A DNA stretch of 57,554 nt from Burkholderiales bacterium (GTDB lineage Bacteria > Pseudomonadota > Gammaproteobacteria > Burkholderiales > SG8-41): positions 1 to 57,554 of the forward strand of contig JAURHM010000012.1 in assembly GCA_030833315.1 (NCBI GenBank), given 5' to 3'. Below, piece after piece: positions 8,464 to 16,817 of the stretch; within the stretch, counting starts at the first letter, position 1, and each line of letters opens with the position of its first letter. The notes under the pieces are model-generated. The model made no database searches and was not told the DNA's origin. It saw nothing but the letters and a program-made list of their open reading frames with translations. The position numbers and the translations under genes are program-made.

Positions 8464-11177
8464 TCGCCGCCCTCCCCGTCAATCACCGACTCACCGAAAC
8501 GTTCTCGGATGCGGCAAAACGGCTGCTGATCACAATACTGGCAGGTCTGCGGATAGCGTTTGGGATCCACTGCGGAAATACCGTCGGCAAACTGCAGCGC
8601 GATGCGCTCCAAATCCTCACCCCAGGCCGCCACCAGATCCGTCCACGCCGGATACTGTTCATTGTGTTTGGAATCGGCATGCGCTTTGATTCCGGGCAAC
8701 AAATCACCGTCTCGCGCCAGTCCGACATAGGCCATCTTTCCGGTGCGCACCTGCGCAAAAGCCACAGCGGCAGCATCCGGTTCTGCAGTCAGCAGATACA
8801 GCGGCAACTGCGGCTCTTCGGGGCGTTGGCCGAGCATGTCGCCGGCATGGGATTTACCGGTTTTGTAATCAATGATGATGCGGCGCCCGTCGGCGGTTTC
8901 ATCAACGCGGTCAAGCCGCGCATTGAGTTGCAGTCCGCCGATGGCCATGCCGCGTTTATCCTCGACCGCCAGCACGGTGAATGCACTGCGCCTGCGGTCC
9001 TCATTGAGCCAGTCTCGCGCAAGATTCATCAGGCGCCGCTTTTCGATATCGGCAAAACGACCAGACAGTGCAGTCGGGCGCTCACGCCGGATGCGCTCCA
9101 TGGCCGCATCGGCTGCGGCATCCAGCAGCATATTTAGCGCATCAGCACTCAATGCCTGCAGCGCATCGCTACTGCGCAACTGCGCCCACACTTTCGCCAG
9201 CACGTTATGCACCAGCGTGCCGCGCTCCAAGGAATCAAGCCCGGCATGCGGCACTTCCGGCGCTTCAGCCTGCAGACGATGCCGGGCCAGCGCGCGGAAA
9301 GGACAGGCTGCCTGATCCTTGAGCAGCCCGGTACCGCCGCCGGCGACATGTACATCGGCAAGCGGCGGCGCCTTTTCATCCGGGAACCGTTCAATATTGC
9401 GCAACGCATGAATCGCCGCGCGAAAATCGGCATAGTCCCGGACTTCAGGCTGCCCGGCATCCACTGCGGCAATCAAGGCGCTGGGGCGCAGTTTACGATC
9501 ATCCTCCTGCAGCGCATGACTCAGCACCACTTCATCCGCAGAGGAACACCAGCGTGCGGTGATGACGCGAGCCGCCGCCAACGCATCGACCGGTGAGGAT
9601 TGCGGCAGTCCCGCAGCACGCTGCACCGCCAGCGGCAGAAAAGGATTGGGGCGCTGCGGTGGCGGCCAGTGTTCGTCATCGAGCCCCATCACCCACAGGC
9701 TGTCGAAAGTCAGTCCTGAGGTTTCCAGCACACCGAGAATCTGGATCGGCACATCGGGCGATTCCGGCTGAAACGGCATGTCCGCCGCCATCCGCCGCAA
9801 CCGCGACAGTGCTTCCGCATAAGCCATGCGCGGCACGACACGATCCAGTGCGGCGAATCCGGCAATCACGTCATGCCAGCGCTTCAGCGTCTGGTATTCC
9901 GCAGAATCCAGCGCCCGCTCTCCGGGAAATCCGGCTGCTGCCAGCGCTTCCGAAATGGCGCGCGCCCACATCGAAGGCGCCTGCGTACCGAACAGGCGGT
10001 TTTTGCGGAACTCGGCCAGCACCGTCAGATGCCGTACCAGTCGCGGACAGTCCGCGCCATGTCTTGCCACAAGATACTGCAGACGTTCCAGCGTCACTGC
10101 AGGTTCAACACGGCCACGCAGTTCGACATCCAGCCGCGCGCGCGCCGTGCGTTCGGTTTCGGCGCCGGCAATAAACGGTGAGCGCAACACGCGGCTTGCG
10201 CGCTCGAATTCGGTATCGCGACCGGCAAGTTCAAGCAACAACATGGCGGTATTGACCAGCGGATAGTCGGTCAAGGACACGCCCAGCGAAAGATTGAAAG
10301 ACAAGATGCGGGACGTCGCACCGGGCAATGCGTAATCCGGCGCCATGGTCGCACTGAACAGACGCACGACAGCAGCACGGCGCGCAGCTAGATCCGGCAC
10401 CACGACACCGATGCGCTGGTGTCCGGCCTCCAGCCGGGTCCGTGCCCACGCAGCCGCCAGACGGATTTCCTGTTCAGCATCGGTGCAGGGCTTACGCAAG
10501 ACACGGCCGGCATGCACTTGCGGGCCGGCGAGCAAAACCTCGCTGCCGGCATGCTGCAAACGGCCGAGAAATTCATACTGTTGCGGCGTAAAACTGTCGA
10601 AGCCGTAGACCACCAGCACCTGCGGTCTGCGGATGCTGCCATCGCTCATCAGCGGCAGCACACGGTCCGCCAGTTCCACCGCATCCATCAACCCGTTGCG
10701 CTGAAGGATCCGTTCATATCGCGGCGCCCAATCCTGAAAGGCTTTGCTATCTTCGTTCTGTGCGGCGCTGCACAGTTGTGGCTCCAGCCTCCAGGCGCGG
10801 CTGAGTTGCCAGGCTTCATGAGCCAGGCGTGCCGCATCGGCAACTGCGAGCAATGCTTCGCCAGATGGTGATGCACGCAGCAGATGCTCCCACAGGGCGT
10901 GTGACTGCGCCTGAGAGAGCAGCAGCGGCATTGGCGCAACATCGGCATATCGAGCGTCATCGCCGGCGCGCTCGAGAAATCCCGACCAGGACAGAATGTC
11001 CGCAGATTCCCAAAGGACCCGGCCCTGCGCCACCTGGTGTTCGCCGAATTCGCGCTGCAGTACCAGCGACAGGCGCTGGTTGGGCGTTACAACACAAAGC
11101 GATCCCGCCGCTGACTGCGTCAGCCGGTCAAAAACCTCATCGCGGGAAATCGTGGAAAAAGCAGCGGCGGCAGCCAT
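8460..11177 (-). CDS. addB: AddB-like PD-(D/E)XK nuclease subunit with iron-sulfur staple
   Basis: A 905-residue partner of AddA. The N-terminal half is a degenerate helicase fold with no Walker A motif that I can see (VVTPNQRLSLVLQREF at the start). The C-terminal part holds a nuclease core, RRIIIDYKTGKSHAG (near residue 768), framed by cysteines in DQAACPFRA (about 625) and CQYCDQQPFCRIRE (near 880-890), the C...CxxCx5C layout of the AddB/Cas4 iron-staple nuclease. The ATG at 11177 is used; a TTG two codons upstream is possible. First gene of the addB-addA pair. Confidence 0.87.
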   Translation of the reverse strand: MAAAAAFSTISRDEVFDRLTQSAAGSLCVVTPNQRLSLVLQREFGEHQVAQGRVLWESADILSWSGFLERAGDDARYADVAPMPLLLSQAQSHALWEHLLRASPSGEALLAVADAARLAHEAWQLSRAWRLEPQLCSAAQNEDSKAFQDWAPRYERILQRNGLMDAVELADRVLPLMSDGSIRRPQVLVVYGFDSFTPQQYEFLGRLQHAGSEVLLAGPQVHAGRVLRKPCTDAEQEIRLAAAWARTRLEAGHQRIGVVVPDLAARRAAVVRLFSATMAPDYALPGATSRILSFNLSLGVSLTDYPLVNTAMLLLELAGRDTEFERASRVLRSPFIAGAETERTARARLDVELRGRVEPAVTLERLQYLVARHGADCPRLVRHLTVLAEFRKNRLFGTQAPSMWARAISEALAAAGFPGERALDSAEYQTLKRWHDVIAGFAALDRVVPRMAYAEALSRLRRMAADMPFQPESPDVPIQILGVLETSGLTFDSLWVMGLDDEHWPPPQRPNPFLPLAVQRAAGLPQSSPVDALAAARVITARWCSSADEVVLSHALQEDDRKLRPSALIAAVDAGQPEVRDYADFRAAIHALRNIERFPDEKAPPLADVHVAGGGTGLLKDQAACPFRALARHRLQAEAPEVPHAGLDSLERGTLVHNVLAKVWAQLRSSDALQALSADALNMLLDAAADAAMERIRRERPTALSGRFADIEKRRLMNLARDWLNEDRRRSAFTVLAVEDKRGMAIGGLQLNARLDRVDETADGRRIIIDYKTGKSHAGDMLGQRPEEPQLPLYLLTAEPDAAAVAFAQVRTGKMAYVGLARDGDLLPGIKAHADSKHNEQYPAWTDLVAAWGEDLERIALQFADGISAVDPKRYPQTCQYCDQQPFCRIRERFGESVIDGEGGE

Positions 11178-11223
11178 GGGCAAGGATGATAAACCTGCCG
11201 CCGCAACGGCGCTGTGTGCGCTC

Positions 11224-11547
11224 TTACTTCTCGATCAGATGCTTTTTCGCTTTGACCTTTGCCCACTCGTCAGCATCGGCGGGCGCATCTTTTTTCTCGA
11301 TGATCGGTTTCCAGACCTTGGCCATTTCGGCATTCAGTGCCGTGAATTCGCGCTGATCGTCGGGCACGTCATCCTCGGCAAAAATGGCCTCAACCGGGCA
11401 TTCCGCCACACAAAGCGTGCAGTCGATACATTCGTCGGGGTCGATCACCAGCATGTTCGGCCCTTCGCGGAAACAATCCACGGGGCAAACATCGACACAA
11501 TCGGAGTATTTGCACTTGATGCAGGACTCGGTAACAACGTAAGTCAT
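11224..11547 (-). CDS. fdxA: Seven-iron ferredoxin FdxA
   Basis: A 107-residue [3Fe-4S][4Fe-4S] ferredoxin, a cytosolic low-potential electron carrier. Cysteines at 9, 17 and 50 fit the 3Fe cluster and those at 21, 40, 43 and 46 the 4Fe cluster, with a free Cys at 25. The spacing equals that of Azotobacter FdI shifted by one residue. The C-terminal extension ([17 protein letters not shown]) is typical. The start at 11547 gives the invariant [13 protein letters not shown]; the open frame runs 46 codons further without family resemblance. It is divergent from trxA. Confidence 0.95.
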   Translation of the reverse strand: MTYVVTESCIKCKYSDCVDVCPVDCFREGPNMLVIDPDECIDCTLCVAECPVEAIFAEDDVPDDQREFTALNAEMAKVWKPIIEKKDAPADADEWAKVKAKKHLIEK

Positions 11548-11620
11548 GGAAATTCCTGAAAAACCAGGTTGAAATGGCTGAGGGTGACCCCATTTTACCA
11601 GATGGCAGATATCAGGAAAC

Positions 11621-11713
11621 GCCGCACCCCAAAGCGGTGCGCGGCTTCCCAAGTGCGGGGTTTTTGGATAGCATGGCTTTTCCATTCGTTGCTGCGGCCC
11701 CGCAGCAAATTTT
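11621..11713 (+). promoter_or_regulatory. Two hairpins upstream of trxA, possible attenuator
   Basis: Hairpin one: CCGCAC (11622-11627) can pair with GTGCGG (11653-11658), followed by a T run. A competing stem uses CACC with GGTG at 11625-11639. Hairpin two: TTGCTGCG-GCCC-CGCAGCAA (11689-11708), followed by ATTTT, 30 bases before the trxA start. The stems are seen; whether they terminate or regulate is not known. Confidence 0.35.
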
Positions 11714-11738
11714 CCATACCCGACAAGGCAGGACCAAT

Positions 11739-12065
11739 ATGAGTGAGCATATTCATCACGTAACCGATGATTCTTTTGATCCCGAGGTGCTGCAATCGGC
11801 GACCCCGGTGCTGGTGGACTACTGGGCGGAATGGTGCGGCCCCTGCAAGATGATCGCGCCGATCCTTGATGAAGTCGCCCGCGAATATTCGGGCCGACTG
11901 AAAGTGGCCAAGCTGAACATCGACGACAACCAGGCCACGCCGCCGAAGTACGGCATCCGCGGCATTCCGACGCTGATGCTCTTCAAGAACGGTTCGGTCG
12001 AGGCCACCAAGGTCGGCGCCCTCTCAAAATCCCAGCTGACCGCGTTTATTGACAGTCATATCTGA
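11739..12065 (+). CDS. trxA: Thioredoxin TrxA
   Basis: A 108-residue cytosolic thiol-disulfide reductase. The active site is WCGPCK (Trp32, Cys33, Cys36). The buried Asp is in VLVDYWAEW, and the cis-proline loop is [11 protein letters not shown]. Length and fold order are those of E. coli TrxA. The start at 11739 gives [13 protein letters not shown], the usual betaproteobacterial N-terminus; the open frame extends 55 codons upstream without similarity. It is followed by the rho leader and rho, the normal betaproteobacterial order. Confidence 0.97.
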   Translation: MSEHIHHVTDDSFDPEVLQSATPVLVDYWAEWCGPCKMIAPILDEVAREYSGRLKVAKLNIDDNQATPPKYGIRGIPTLMLFKNGSVEATKVGALSKSQLTAFIDSHI

Positions 12066-12082
12066 ACACTATACGCTTCGTA

Positions 12083-12228
12083 AACGCCTGACCAATGGGC
12101 CGCCGCAAACCGGCAGGCCCAATACCGAAAGCAGCAAAAGATAATTCAGGCGTTGGCACCGTTTCATGCAGCACCGCCTTTCCCCCGTTAAATTTCCCTG
12201 TTCCTTTCCCCCGTTTCCCGCGATCAGC
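12083..12228 (+). promoter_or_regulatory. Structured, C-rich leader of rho
   Basis: A perfect 9-bp inverted repeat, AACGCCTGA (12083-12091) and TCAGGCGTT (12146-12154), encloses a second perfect 6-bp stem, TGGGCC (12096-12101) and GGCCCA (12116-12121). Downstream is a G-poor C/T-rich tract in which TTTCCCCCGTT occurs twice (12179-12189 and 12205-12215). In E. coli rho is autoregulated by Rho-dependent attenuation in its leader, and C-rich, G-poor RNA is what Rho loads on. The same role here is inferred. Confidence 0.5.
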
Positions 12229-12239
12229 GCCCGAAGTCC

Positions 12240-13499
12240 ATGCATTTATCCGACCTTAAAAATCTCCACGTCGGCGAACTCGTCGATATGGCCGTCAAGA
12301 ACGAGATCGACGGCGCCAACCGACTTCGCAAGCAGGAACTGATTTTCGCGCTGCTTAAAAACCAGGCGAAAAAAGGGGAATCCATCTTCGGCGGTGGCAC
12401 GCTCGAAGTGCTGCCCGACGGATTCGGTTTCCTGCGTTCCCCGGATACCTCGTATCTGGCCGGCACCGACGATATTTACGTTTCGCCCTCACAGATCCGC
12501 CGCTTCAATCTGCATACCGGCGACACCATCGAAGGTGAAATCCGCACACCGAAAGAAGGCGAACGTTATTTCGCGCTGGTGAAAGTCGACAAGGTCAATG
12601 ACGACTCGCCCGAAAATTCCAAGCACAAGATTCTGTTCGAGAATCTGACGCCGTACCACCCGACCGAACATCTCAAACTCGAACGTGACATCAAGGCCGA
12701 GGAAAACTTCACCGGCCGCATAATCGACATCATCGCCCCCATCGGCAAGGGCCAGCGCGGCCTGATCGTGTCCCCGCCCAAGGCCGGCAAAACCGTGCTG
12801 ATGCAGCACATTGCCCACGCCATTACCGCCAATCATCCGGAAGTCGTGCTGATCGTTCTGCTGATCGATGAACGCCCGGAAGAGGTCACCGAGATGCAGC
12901 GTTCGGTGAAAGGCGAAGTCCTGTCTTCGACCTTCGATGAACCCGCCAGCCGCCATGTGCAGGTCGCCGAAATGGTGATCGAAAAAGCCAAGCGCCTGGT
13001 TGAACACAAAAAAGACGTGGTGATCCTGCTCGACTCGATCACCCGCCTCGCCCGCGCCTACAACACCGTGGTGCCGGCCTCCGGCAAGGTGCTGACCGGC
13101 GGCGTGGATGCCAACGCGCTGCAACGCCCGAAACGGTTCTTCGGCGCCGCGCGCAATGTTGAAGAAGGCGGTAGCCTGACCATCCTCGCCACTGCGCTGA
13201 TCGACACGGGTTCGCGCATGGACGACGTGATCTACGAAGAATTCAAAGGCACCGGCAATATGGAAATCCATCTTGACCGGCGCATGTATGAAAAACGCAT
13301 TTTCCCGGCGATCAACGTCAACCGCTCCGGCACGCGTCGCGAAGAACTGCTGGTGCCGAAAGACGTGCTGCAGAAAATCTGGGTGCTGCGCAAACTCCTG
13401 TATCCGATGGACGAGCTGGAAGCGACAGAGTTCCTGCTCGACAAGGTCCGTGCGACCAAAAACAACGCGGATTTCTTCGATTCGATGCGCCGCGGTTGA
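12240..13499 (+). CDS. rho: Transcription termination factor Rho
   Basis: A 419-residue hexameric RNA-dependent ATPase that ends transcription. The N-terminal Rho-N helix bundle starts [18 protein letters not shown]. The cold-shock-like RNA-binding domain contains [16 protein letters not shown]. The ATPase core has P-loop [11 protein letters not shown] (near residue 178), Walker [16 protein letters not shown] and the Q-loop/R-loop segment [17 protein letters not shown]. The C-terminal end is standard. Length equals that of E. coli Rho. It is monocistronic, with its own leader and terminator. Confidence 0.98.
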   Translation: MHLSDLKNLHVGELVDMAVKNEIDGANRLRKQELIFALLKNQAKKGESIFGGGTLEVLPDGFGFLRSPDTSYLAGTDDIYVSPSQIRRFNLHTGDTIEGEIRTPKEGERYFALVKVDKVNDDSPENSKHKILFENLTPYHPTEHLKLERDIKAEENFTGRIIDIIAPIGKGQRGLIVSPPKAGKTVLMQHIAHAITANHPEVVLIVLLIDERPEEVTEMQRSVKGEVLSSTFDEPASRHVQVAEMVIEKAKRLVEHKKDVVILLDSITRLARAYNTVVPASGKVLTGGVDANALQRPKRFFGAARNVEEGGSLTILATALIDTGSRMDDVIYEEFKGTGNMEIHLDRRMYEKRIFPAINVNRSGTRREELLVPKDVLQKIWVLRKLLYPMDELEATEFLLDKVRATKNNADFFDSMRRG

Positions 13500-13539
13500 T
13501 TCAGCCTCCTGCAACACCAGCATCTGATCCAGACCCACG

Positions 13540-13570
13540 ACACCCGGCCCTGCGCCGGGTGTTTTTGTTT
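13540..13570 (+). terminator. Intrinsic terminator of rho
   Basis: ACACCCGGC-CCTGC-GCCGGGTGT (13540-13562), followed by a T-rich tail. A perfect 9-bp stem, 40 bases after the rho stop. Confidence 0.88.
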
Positions 13571-13744
13571 TTGCGGCAGCCTTTCCGGCTCACCCCTGTT
13601 TTTATCGACGCCGCCCGGGCAAAGGGAATTACTGCCTCCAGGCGCCTGTTAACCTGACTGCATCCTTGCCGTCCGCCCCTCCGGGCACGGGATTGGAATT
13701 ATCCTGTCGCAGGGAGGTAACTTTTTATTGTGATGGAGCCAGAC

Positions 13745-14170
13745 ATGAACCGATTCCTACTGATCCCGCTAATTCTGCTGGCCGGCTGCGCGCAACTCCC
13801 GCCGCCGGCCGGAGACGCCGCCGCAAAGCGCTTTGAAACAGTGCCGCACCGTGCCGTCATTTACGTGATACGGCACGTCCATGACAGGAATTTCCCGGCG
13901 CCGATCCGGGTGGATGAACAGCCGATCGGCACCACCTACCGCGCCACTTTCATGCGCTTGGTCGTGCCCTCCGGCCGCCACCAGATTGCCGGCATGGCGG
14001 GTGACAGTGGCCGTATCGATCTCCAGGCTGACGCTGGAAAAATTTACTACGTCAATCAGACCACCTGGGGATACGAATCGCTCTCCAGCTCGAAATTTGA
14101 TCTTGTTGACGAGCAATACGGACGGTCGACTGCGCTGCTCGGAACGCTGAATACCGAATACATCCGCTGA
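13745..14170 (+). CDS. DUF2846-like lipoprotein
   Basis: A 141-residue lipoprotein. The lipobox is LLAGC (Cys17) after a short signal peptide. The mature part has the DUF2846 pattern: AVIYVIRHVHD, then PIRVDEQPIGTTY, LVVPSGRHQIAG and DAGKIYYVNQTTWG. Function of the family is unknown. The start at 13745 is preferred over an ATG five codons upstream because it gives a compact lipoprotein signal. It stands alone between the rho terminator and rpmE. Confidence 0.75.
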   Translation: MNRFLLIPLILLAGCAQLPPPAGDAAAKRFETVPHRAVIYVIRHVHDRNFPAPIRVDEQPIGTTYRATFMRLVVPSGRHQIAGMAGDSGRIDLQADAGKIYYVNQTTWGYESLSSSKFDLVDEQYGRSTALLGTLNTEYIR

Positions 14171-14333
14171 TGGATTGCAGACTGCCGGCCATGACGACTT
14201 TCGCGCCGTTACCGCCCGCAGCCGGCGCCACCCCGCCACTACCCTTTTCAAGGCGGACCTGAACCTGGTAGCCGGGCTGGAACTGCCCGGTTGCTGCGGT
14301 TTGCCGGGAAATCGGCGTCGGAGACTGTGCCCC

Positions 14334-14366
14334 TTGCTTTGATAGCCGGATTCCGCGATAATTATC
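14334..14366 (+). promoter_or_regulatory. Sigma-70-type promoter of rpmE with a palindrome at the -10
   Basis: TTGCTT (14334-14339), a 17-base spacer, then GATAAT (14357-14362). The -10 lies inside the perfect 12-bp palindrome CGATAATTATCG (14355-14366). The expected transcript starts about 40 bases upstream of rpmE. The palindrome could be an operator; that is speculation. Confidence 0.55.
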
Positions 14367-14409
14367 GGTTTCCCCGCCTTATTGCGGGCCCCACGCTCAG
14401 GATACCGCC

Positions 14410-14643
14410 ATGAAAGCCGACGTACACCCGGAATACATTGAAATTTCAGTAGCTTGCAGCTGCGGAAACAAATGGCAGACGCGCTCGACCATGGCCAAAG
14501 ATCTCCATGTCGAGGTCTGCTCGGCCTGCCATCCTTTCTACACCGGCAAGCAGAAGATCCTCGACACTGCCGGCCGCGTCGAGAAATTCAACCAGAAATA
14601 CGGCAAACGCACGCCGGCCAAAGCCAAAGAAGCCGCGGCCTGA
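14410..14643 (+). CDS. rpmE: 50S ribosomal protein L31 (zinc-ribbon form)
   Basis: A 77-residue ribosomal protein. It keeps the four cysteines of the zinc-binding (C+) type, in VACSCGNKW and [16 protein letters not shown], and the conserved [10 protein letters not shown]. The C-terminal tail is Lys/Ala rich. It lies after rho as is usual in betaproteobacteria, with its own promoter and a terminator behind. Confidence 0.96.
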   Translation: MKADVHPEYIEISVACSCGNKWQTRSTMAKDLHVEVCSACHPFYTGKQKILDTAGRVEKFNQKYGKRTPAKAKEAAA

Positions 14644-14666
14644 TGCTTTTTGCCTCATAAATAACG

Positions 14667-14697
14667 AGGGCAGCCCATCCGGCTGCCCTTTGTTTTG
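14667..14697 (+). terminator. Intrinsic terminator of rpmE
   Basis: AGGGCAGCC-CATCC-GGCTGCCCT (14667-14689) followed by TTGTTTT. Perfect 9-bp stem just after the rpmE stop. Confidence 0.85.
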
Positions 14698-14753
14698 GTA
14701 GCCACCACCGGCAAAACGACGGTGCCCCAAACCCACTCGGAGGAGATCGGCAA

Positions 14754-15812
14754 ATGAAAACGTTCCGTATCGCTGTTATTCCCGGTGACGGCATTGGCAA
14801 GGAAGTCATGCCCGAGGGCCTGCGCGTATTGGAAGCTGTCGCCCGCAAGTTCGACATCAAGTTCAAATTCGATGAACTCGACTGGAGCTGCGATTACCAC
14901 GCCAAACACGGCAAGATGATGCCGGATGACGGCCTCAAGCAGCTCGAAAAACACGATGCCGTTTATTTCGGCGCAGTCGGCTGGCCAGCGATGCTGCCCG
15001 ACCACATCTCCCTGTGGGGTCTGCTGATTCCCTTCCGTCGCGGCTATGACCAGTACGTCAACCTGCGCCCGGTGCGACTGATGCCCGGCATGAAATGTCC
15101 ACTCGCCGACCGCAAACCCGGCGACATCGACTTCTGGGTTGTGCGCGAAAACAGCGAAGGCGAATACTCTTCGGTAGGCGGCCGCATGTATGGCGGCACC
15201 GAACGCGAATTCGTCACCCAGCAAGCCATTTTCTCGCGTACGGGCGTCGACCGCATTCTGAAGTTCGCCTATGAACTGGCAAACAAGCGCCCGAAAAAAC
15301 ACCTGACCTCGGCAACCAAATCCAACGGTATCTCGATCTCGATGCCGTATTGGGATGAACGCGTCAAGGAAATGGCGGCGAAATATCCCGGCGTCAAAAC
15401 CGACCAGTACCATATCGACATACTGTCCGCGCATTTCGTGATGCACCCGGACTGGTTCGACGTGGTTGTTGCTTCCAATCTGTTCGGTGACATTCTTTCG
15501 GATCTGGGCCCTGCGGCTACCGGCACGATCGGCATCGCACCGTCAGCGAACATGAATCCGGAGAAAAAATTTCCTTCGCTGTTCGAGCCAGTGCACGGTT
15601 CCGCTCCTGACATCTATGGCCGGAAAATCGCCAACCCGGTTGGCATGATCTGGGCCGGCGCAATGATGCTGGATCACCTGGGTTGTGAAGATGCCGGTGC
15701 GGCCGTGGTCAAGGCCATTGAAACCGCGCTGCTTGAAGGCCCGAAAACGCCAGACCTCGGCGGCAAGGCCAGCACGTCCGACCTCGGCAAGGCGGTTGCC
15801 GACGCAATCTAG
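14754..15812 (+). CDS. ttuC: Tartrate dehydrogenase/D-malate dehydrogenase (decarboxylating)
   Basis: A 352-residue NAD+-dependent beta-decarboxylating dehydrogenase of the isocitrate/isopropylmalate family, cytosolic. The N-terminal block is IAVIPGDGIGKEVMPEG. The substrate loop WGLLIPFRRGYDQYVNLRP is that of tartrate/D-malate dehydrogenases rather than LeuB. Further blocks are WVVRENSEGEYSSVGG, NLFGDILSDLGPAATG and FEPVHGSAPDI. It probably oxidises D-malate or tartrate to pyruvate or oxaloglycolate products. GGAGGAGAT precedes the ATG. The nearby TRAP permease genes could import its substrate, but a decayed gene lies between them, so the link is weak. Confidence 0.88.
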   Translation: MKTFRIAVIPGDGIGKEVMPEGLRVLEAVARKFDIKFKFDELDWSCDYHAKHGKMMPDDGLKQLEKHDAVYFGAVGWPAMLPDHISLWGLLIPFRRGYDQYVNLRPVRLMPGMKCPLADRKPGDIDFWVVRENSEGEYSSVGGRMYGGTEREFVTQQAIFSRTGVDRILKFAYELANKRPKKHLTSATKSNGISISMPYWDERVKEMAAKYPGVKTDQYHIDILSAHFVMHPDWFDVVVASNLFGDILSDLGPAATGTIGIAPSANMNPEKKFPSLFEPVHGSAPDIYGRKIANPVGMIWAGAMMLDHLGCEDAGAAVVKAIETALLEGPKTPDLGGKASTSDLGKAVADAI

Positions 15813-15818
15813 TTCCAC

Positions 15819-16126
15819 TCAGTACGCAGCGACAGCGCCGTCGCTGCGCGGATCTGCCCCGCCCTCAAGTACATCGTCGGCATGCCGGAATGATCATCCG
15901 GCATGCCGACGGTTTCATCGTACGCACCGACGATTTCGACATCGTGTCCGCGCTCGCTCAATTCGCGCACCACACCCGCATCGAAGCGTGATTCCAGTTT
16001 CAGCGATTCGCCGGGTTTGCCCTAGTTACGGCCGAGCGGCCAGCGCGGTGCACTCACTGCCGACTGCGAGGCCAGCGCATGCGGGGCCACGACCATGCCC
16101 CGCAAACCAGGGGTCGGATGGATCAT
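15819..16126 (-). pseudogene. Decayed gamma-glutamyltransferase-family gene
   Basis: A relic of about 310 bases. From 16126 the minus strand reads MIHPTPGLRGMVVAPHALAS, the N-terminus of gamma-glutamyltransferase-like proteins, and then jumps to the C-terminal domain (APRWPLGRN, stop, GKPGESLKLESRFDAG). Most of the gene (the catalytic Thr region included) is missing. Where relatives have a Trp in GRTWGEPGES there is TAG (near 16022). Further on, the frame must change: RELSERGHDVEIVGAYDET is in one frame and RHADDVLEGGADPRSDGAV, ending in TGA, is in another. So one large deletion, one nonsense codon and one frameshift. No product is expected. Confidence 0.8.
15875..15911. repeat. Perfect 15-bp inverted repeat inside the gamma-glutamyltransferase relic
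   Basis: CGTCGGCATGCCGGA (15875-15889), a 7-base spacer containing TGATCA, and its exact reverse complement (15897-15911). It lies at the point where the reading frame of the relic changes. No T run follows on either strand, so it is not a typical terminator. I do not see a second copy in this window. Confidence 0.7.
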
Positions 16127-16277
16127 CGTTAATCTCCGGATTTCGGAACGGAAGAATACTTTTTCAAAGCAATTTTTTCTGTTTTCAGATTATCCCGAAC
16201 CGCAAACATGGGCATGAATATTGCTATAGGATTGCGTTGATTTCACGACTGTATTTACCCTTTTTACGGATACGCCA

Positions 16278-16817
16278 ATGGATGCACTAATCCGTTTTTC
16301 CATACTCATCGACAAGATGACCGAAAAGTTCGGGCTCATCGCCAACTGGCTGGTACTGATTACCTGCGTGATCAGTGCAGGCAACGCCATGATGCGGTAC
16401 GGCTTCAACATGAGCTCGAACGCCTGGCTTGAAATCCAGTGGTATCTGTTCGGCGGCATGGTCATGCTGGGCGCCGCCAATACCTTGAAAGTCAACGGGC
16501 ATGTTCGCGTCGATGTCCTGTACAGCCGTTACAGCGACCGCACCCGGTTGTGGGTCGACCTGCTCGGCGGAGTGTTTTTCCTGCTACCGATGGCCATCAT
16601 CATCGGCTGGCTGTCCTGGCCGATGTTCATCAACTCCTTCCACATCGGCGAAACTTCGGGCAATTCGGGCGGACTGCTGCGCTGGCCGGTCAAACTGCTG
16701 GTGCCGCTGGGATTCCTGCTGATCACCCTGCAGGGTATTTCCGAAATCATCAAACGGGTCGCCGCACTGACCGGCAACCTGGCACTCGACGCCCACTACG
16801 AAAGACCCCTGCAATGA
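16278..16817 (+). CDS. TRAP transporter small permease subunit (DctQ family)
   Basis: A 179-residue inner-membrane protein with four hydrophobic segments (about residues 20-40, 55-75, 95-120 and 135-155). It has the DctQ-typical W-x-E in SNAWLEIQWYLFGGMVMLGAA and the RVDVLYSRYSDRTRLWVDL stretch. It supports the large permease in binding-protein-dependent, sodium-driven uptake of organic acids. Its stop overlaps the start of the dctM-like gene by four bases. No intact binding-protein gene is adjacent; only a relic lies downstream. Confidence 0.92.
   Translation: MDALIRFSILIDKMTEKFGLIANWLVLITCVISAGNAMMRYGFNMSSNAWLEIQWYLFGGMVMLGAANTLKVNGHVRVDVLYSRYSDRTRLWVDLLGGVFFLLPMAIIIGWLSWPMFINSFHIGETSGNSGGLLRWPVKLLVPLGFLLITLQGISEIIKRVAALTGNLALDAHYERPLQ

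Noticed and set aside
11574-11738. N-terminal extension of the thioredoxin frame
   Set aside because: The upstream 55 codons overlap hairpins and have no family similarity; the ATG at 11739 gives the expected N-terminus.
12489-13538. A 349-codon minus-strand frame opposite rho
   Set aside because: Rho on the plus strand is complete and highly conserved; the antisense product has no recognisable motif.
16439-16813. N-terminal extension of the large TRAP permease frame
   Set aside because: It lies wholly within the small-subunit gene; the ATGA overlap gives the natural start.
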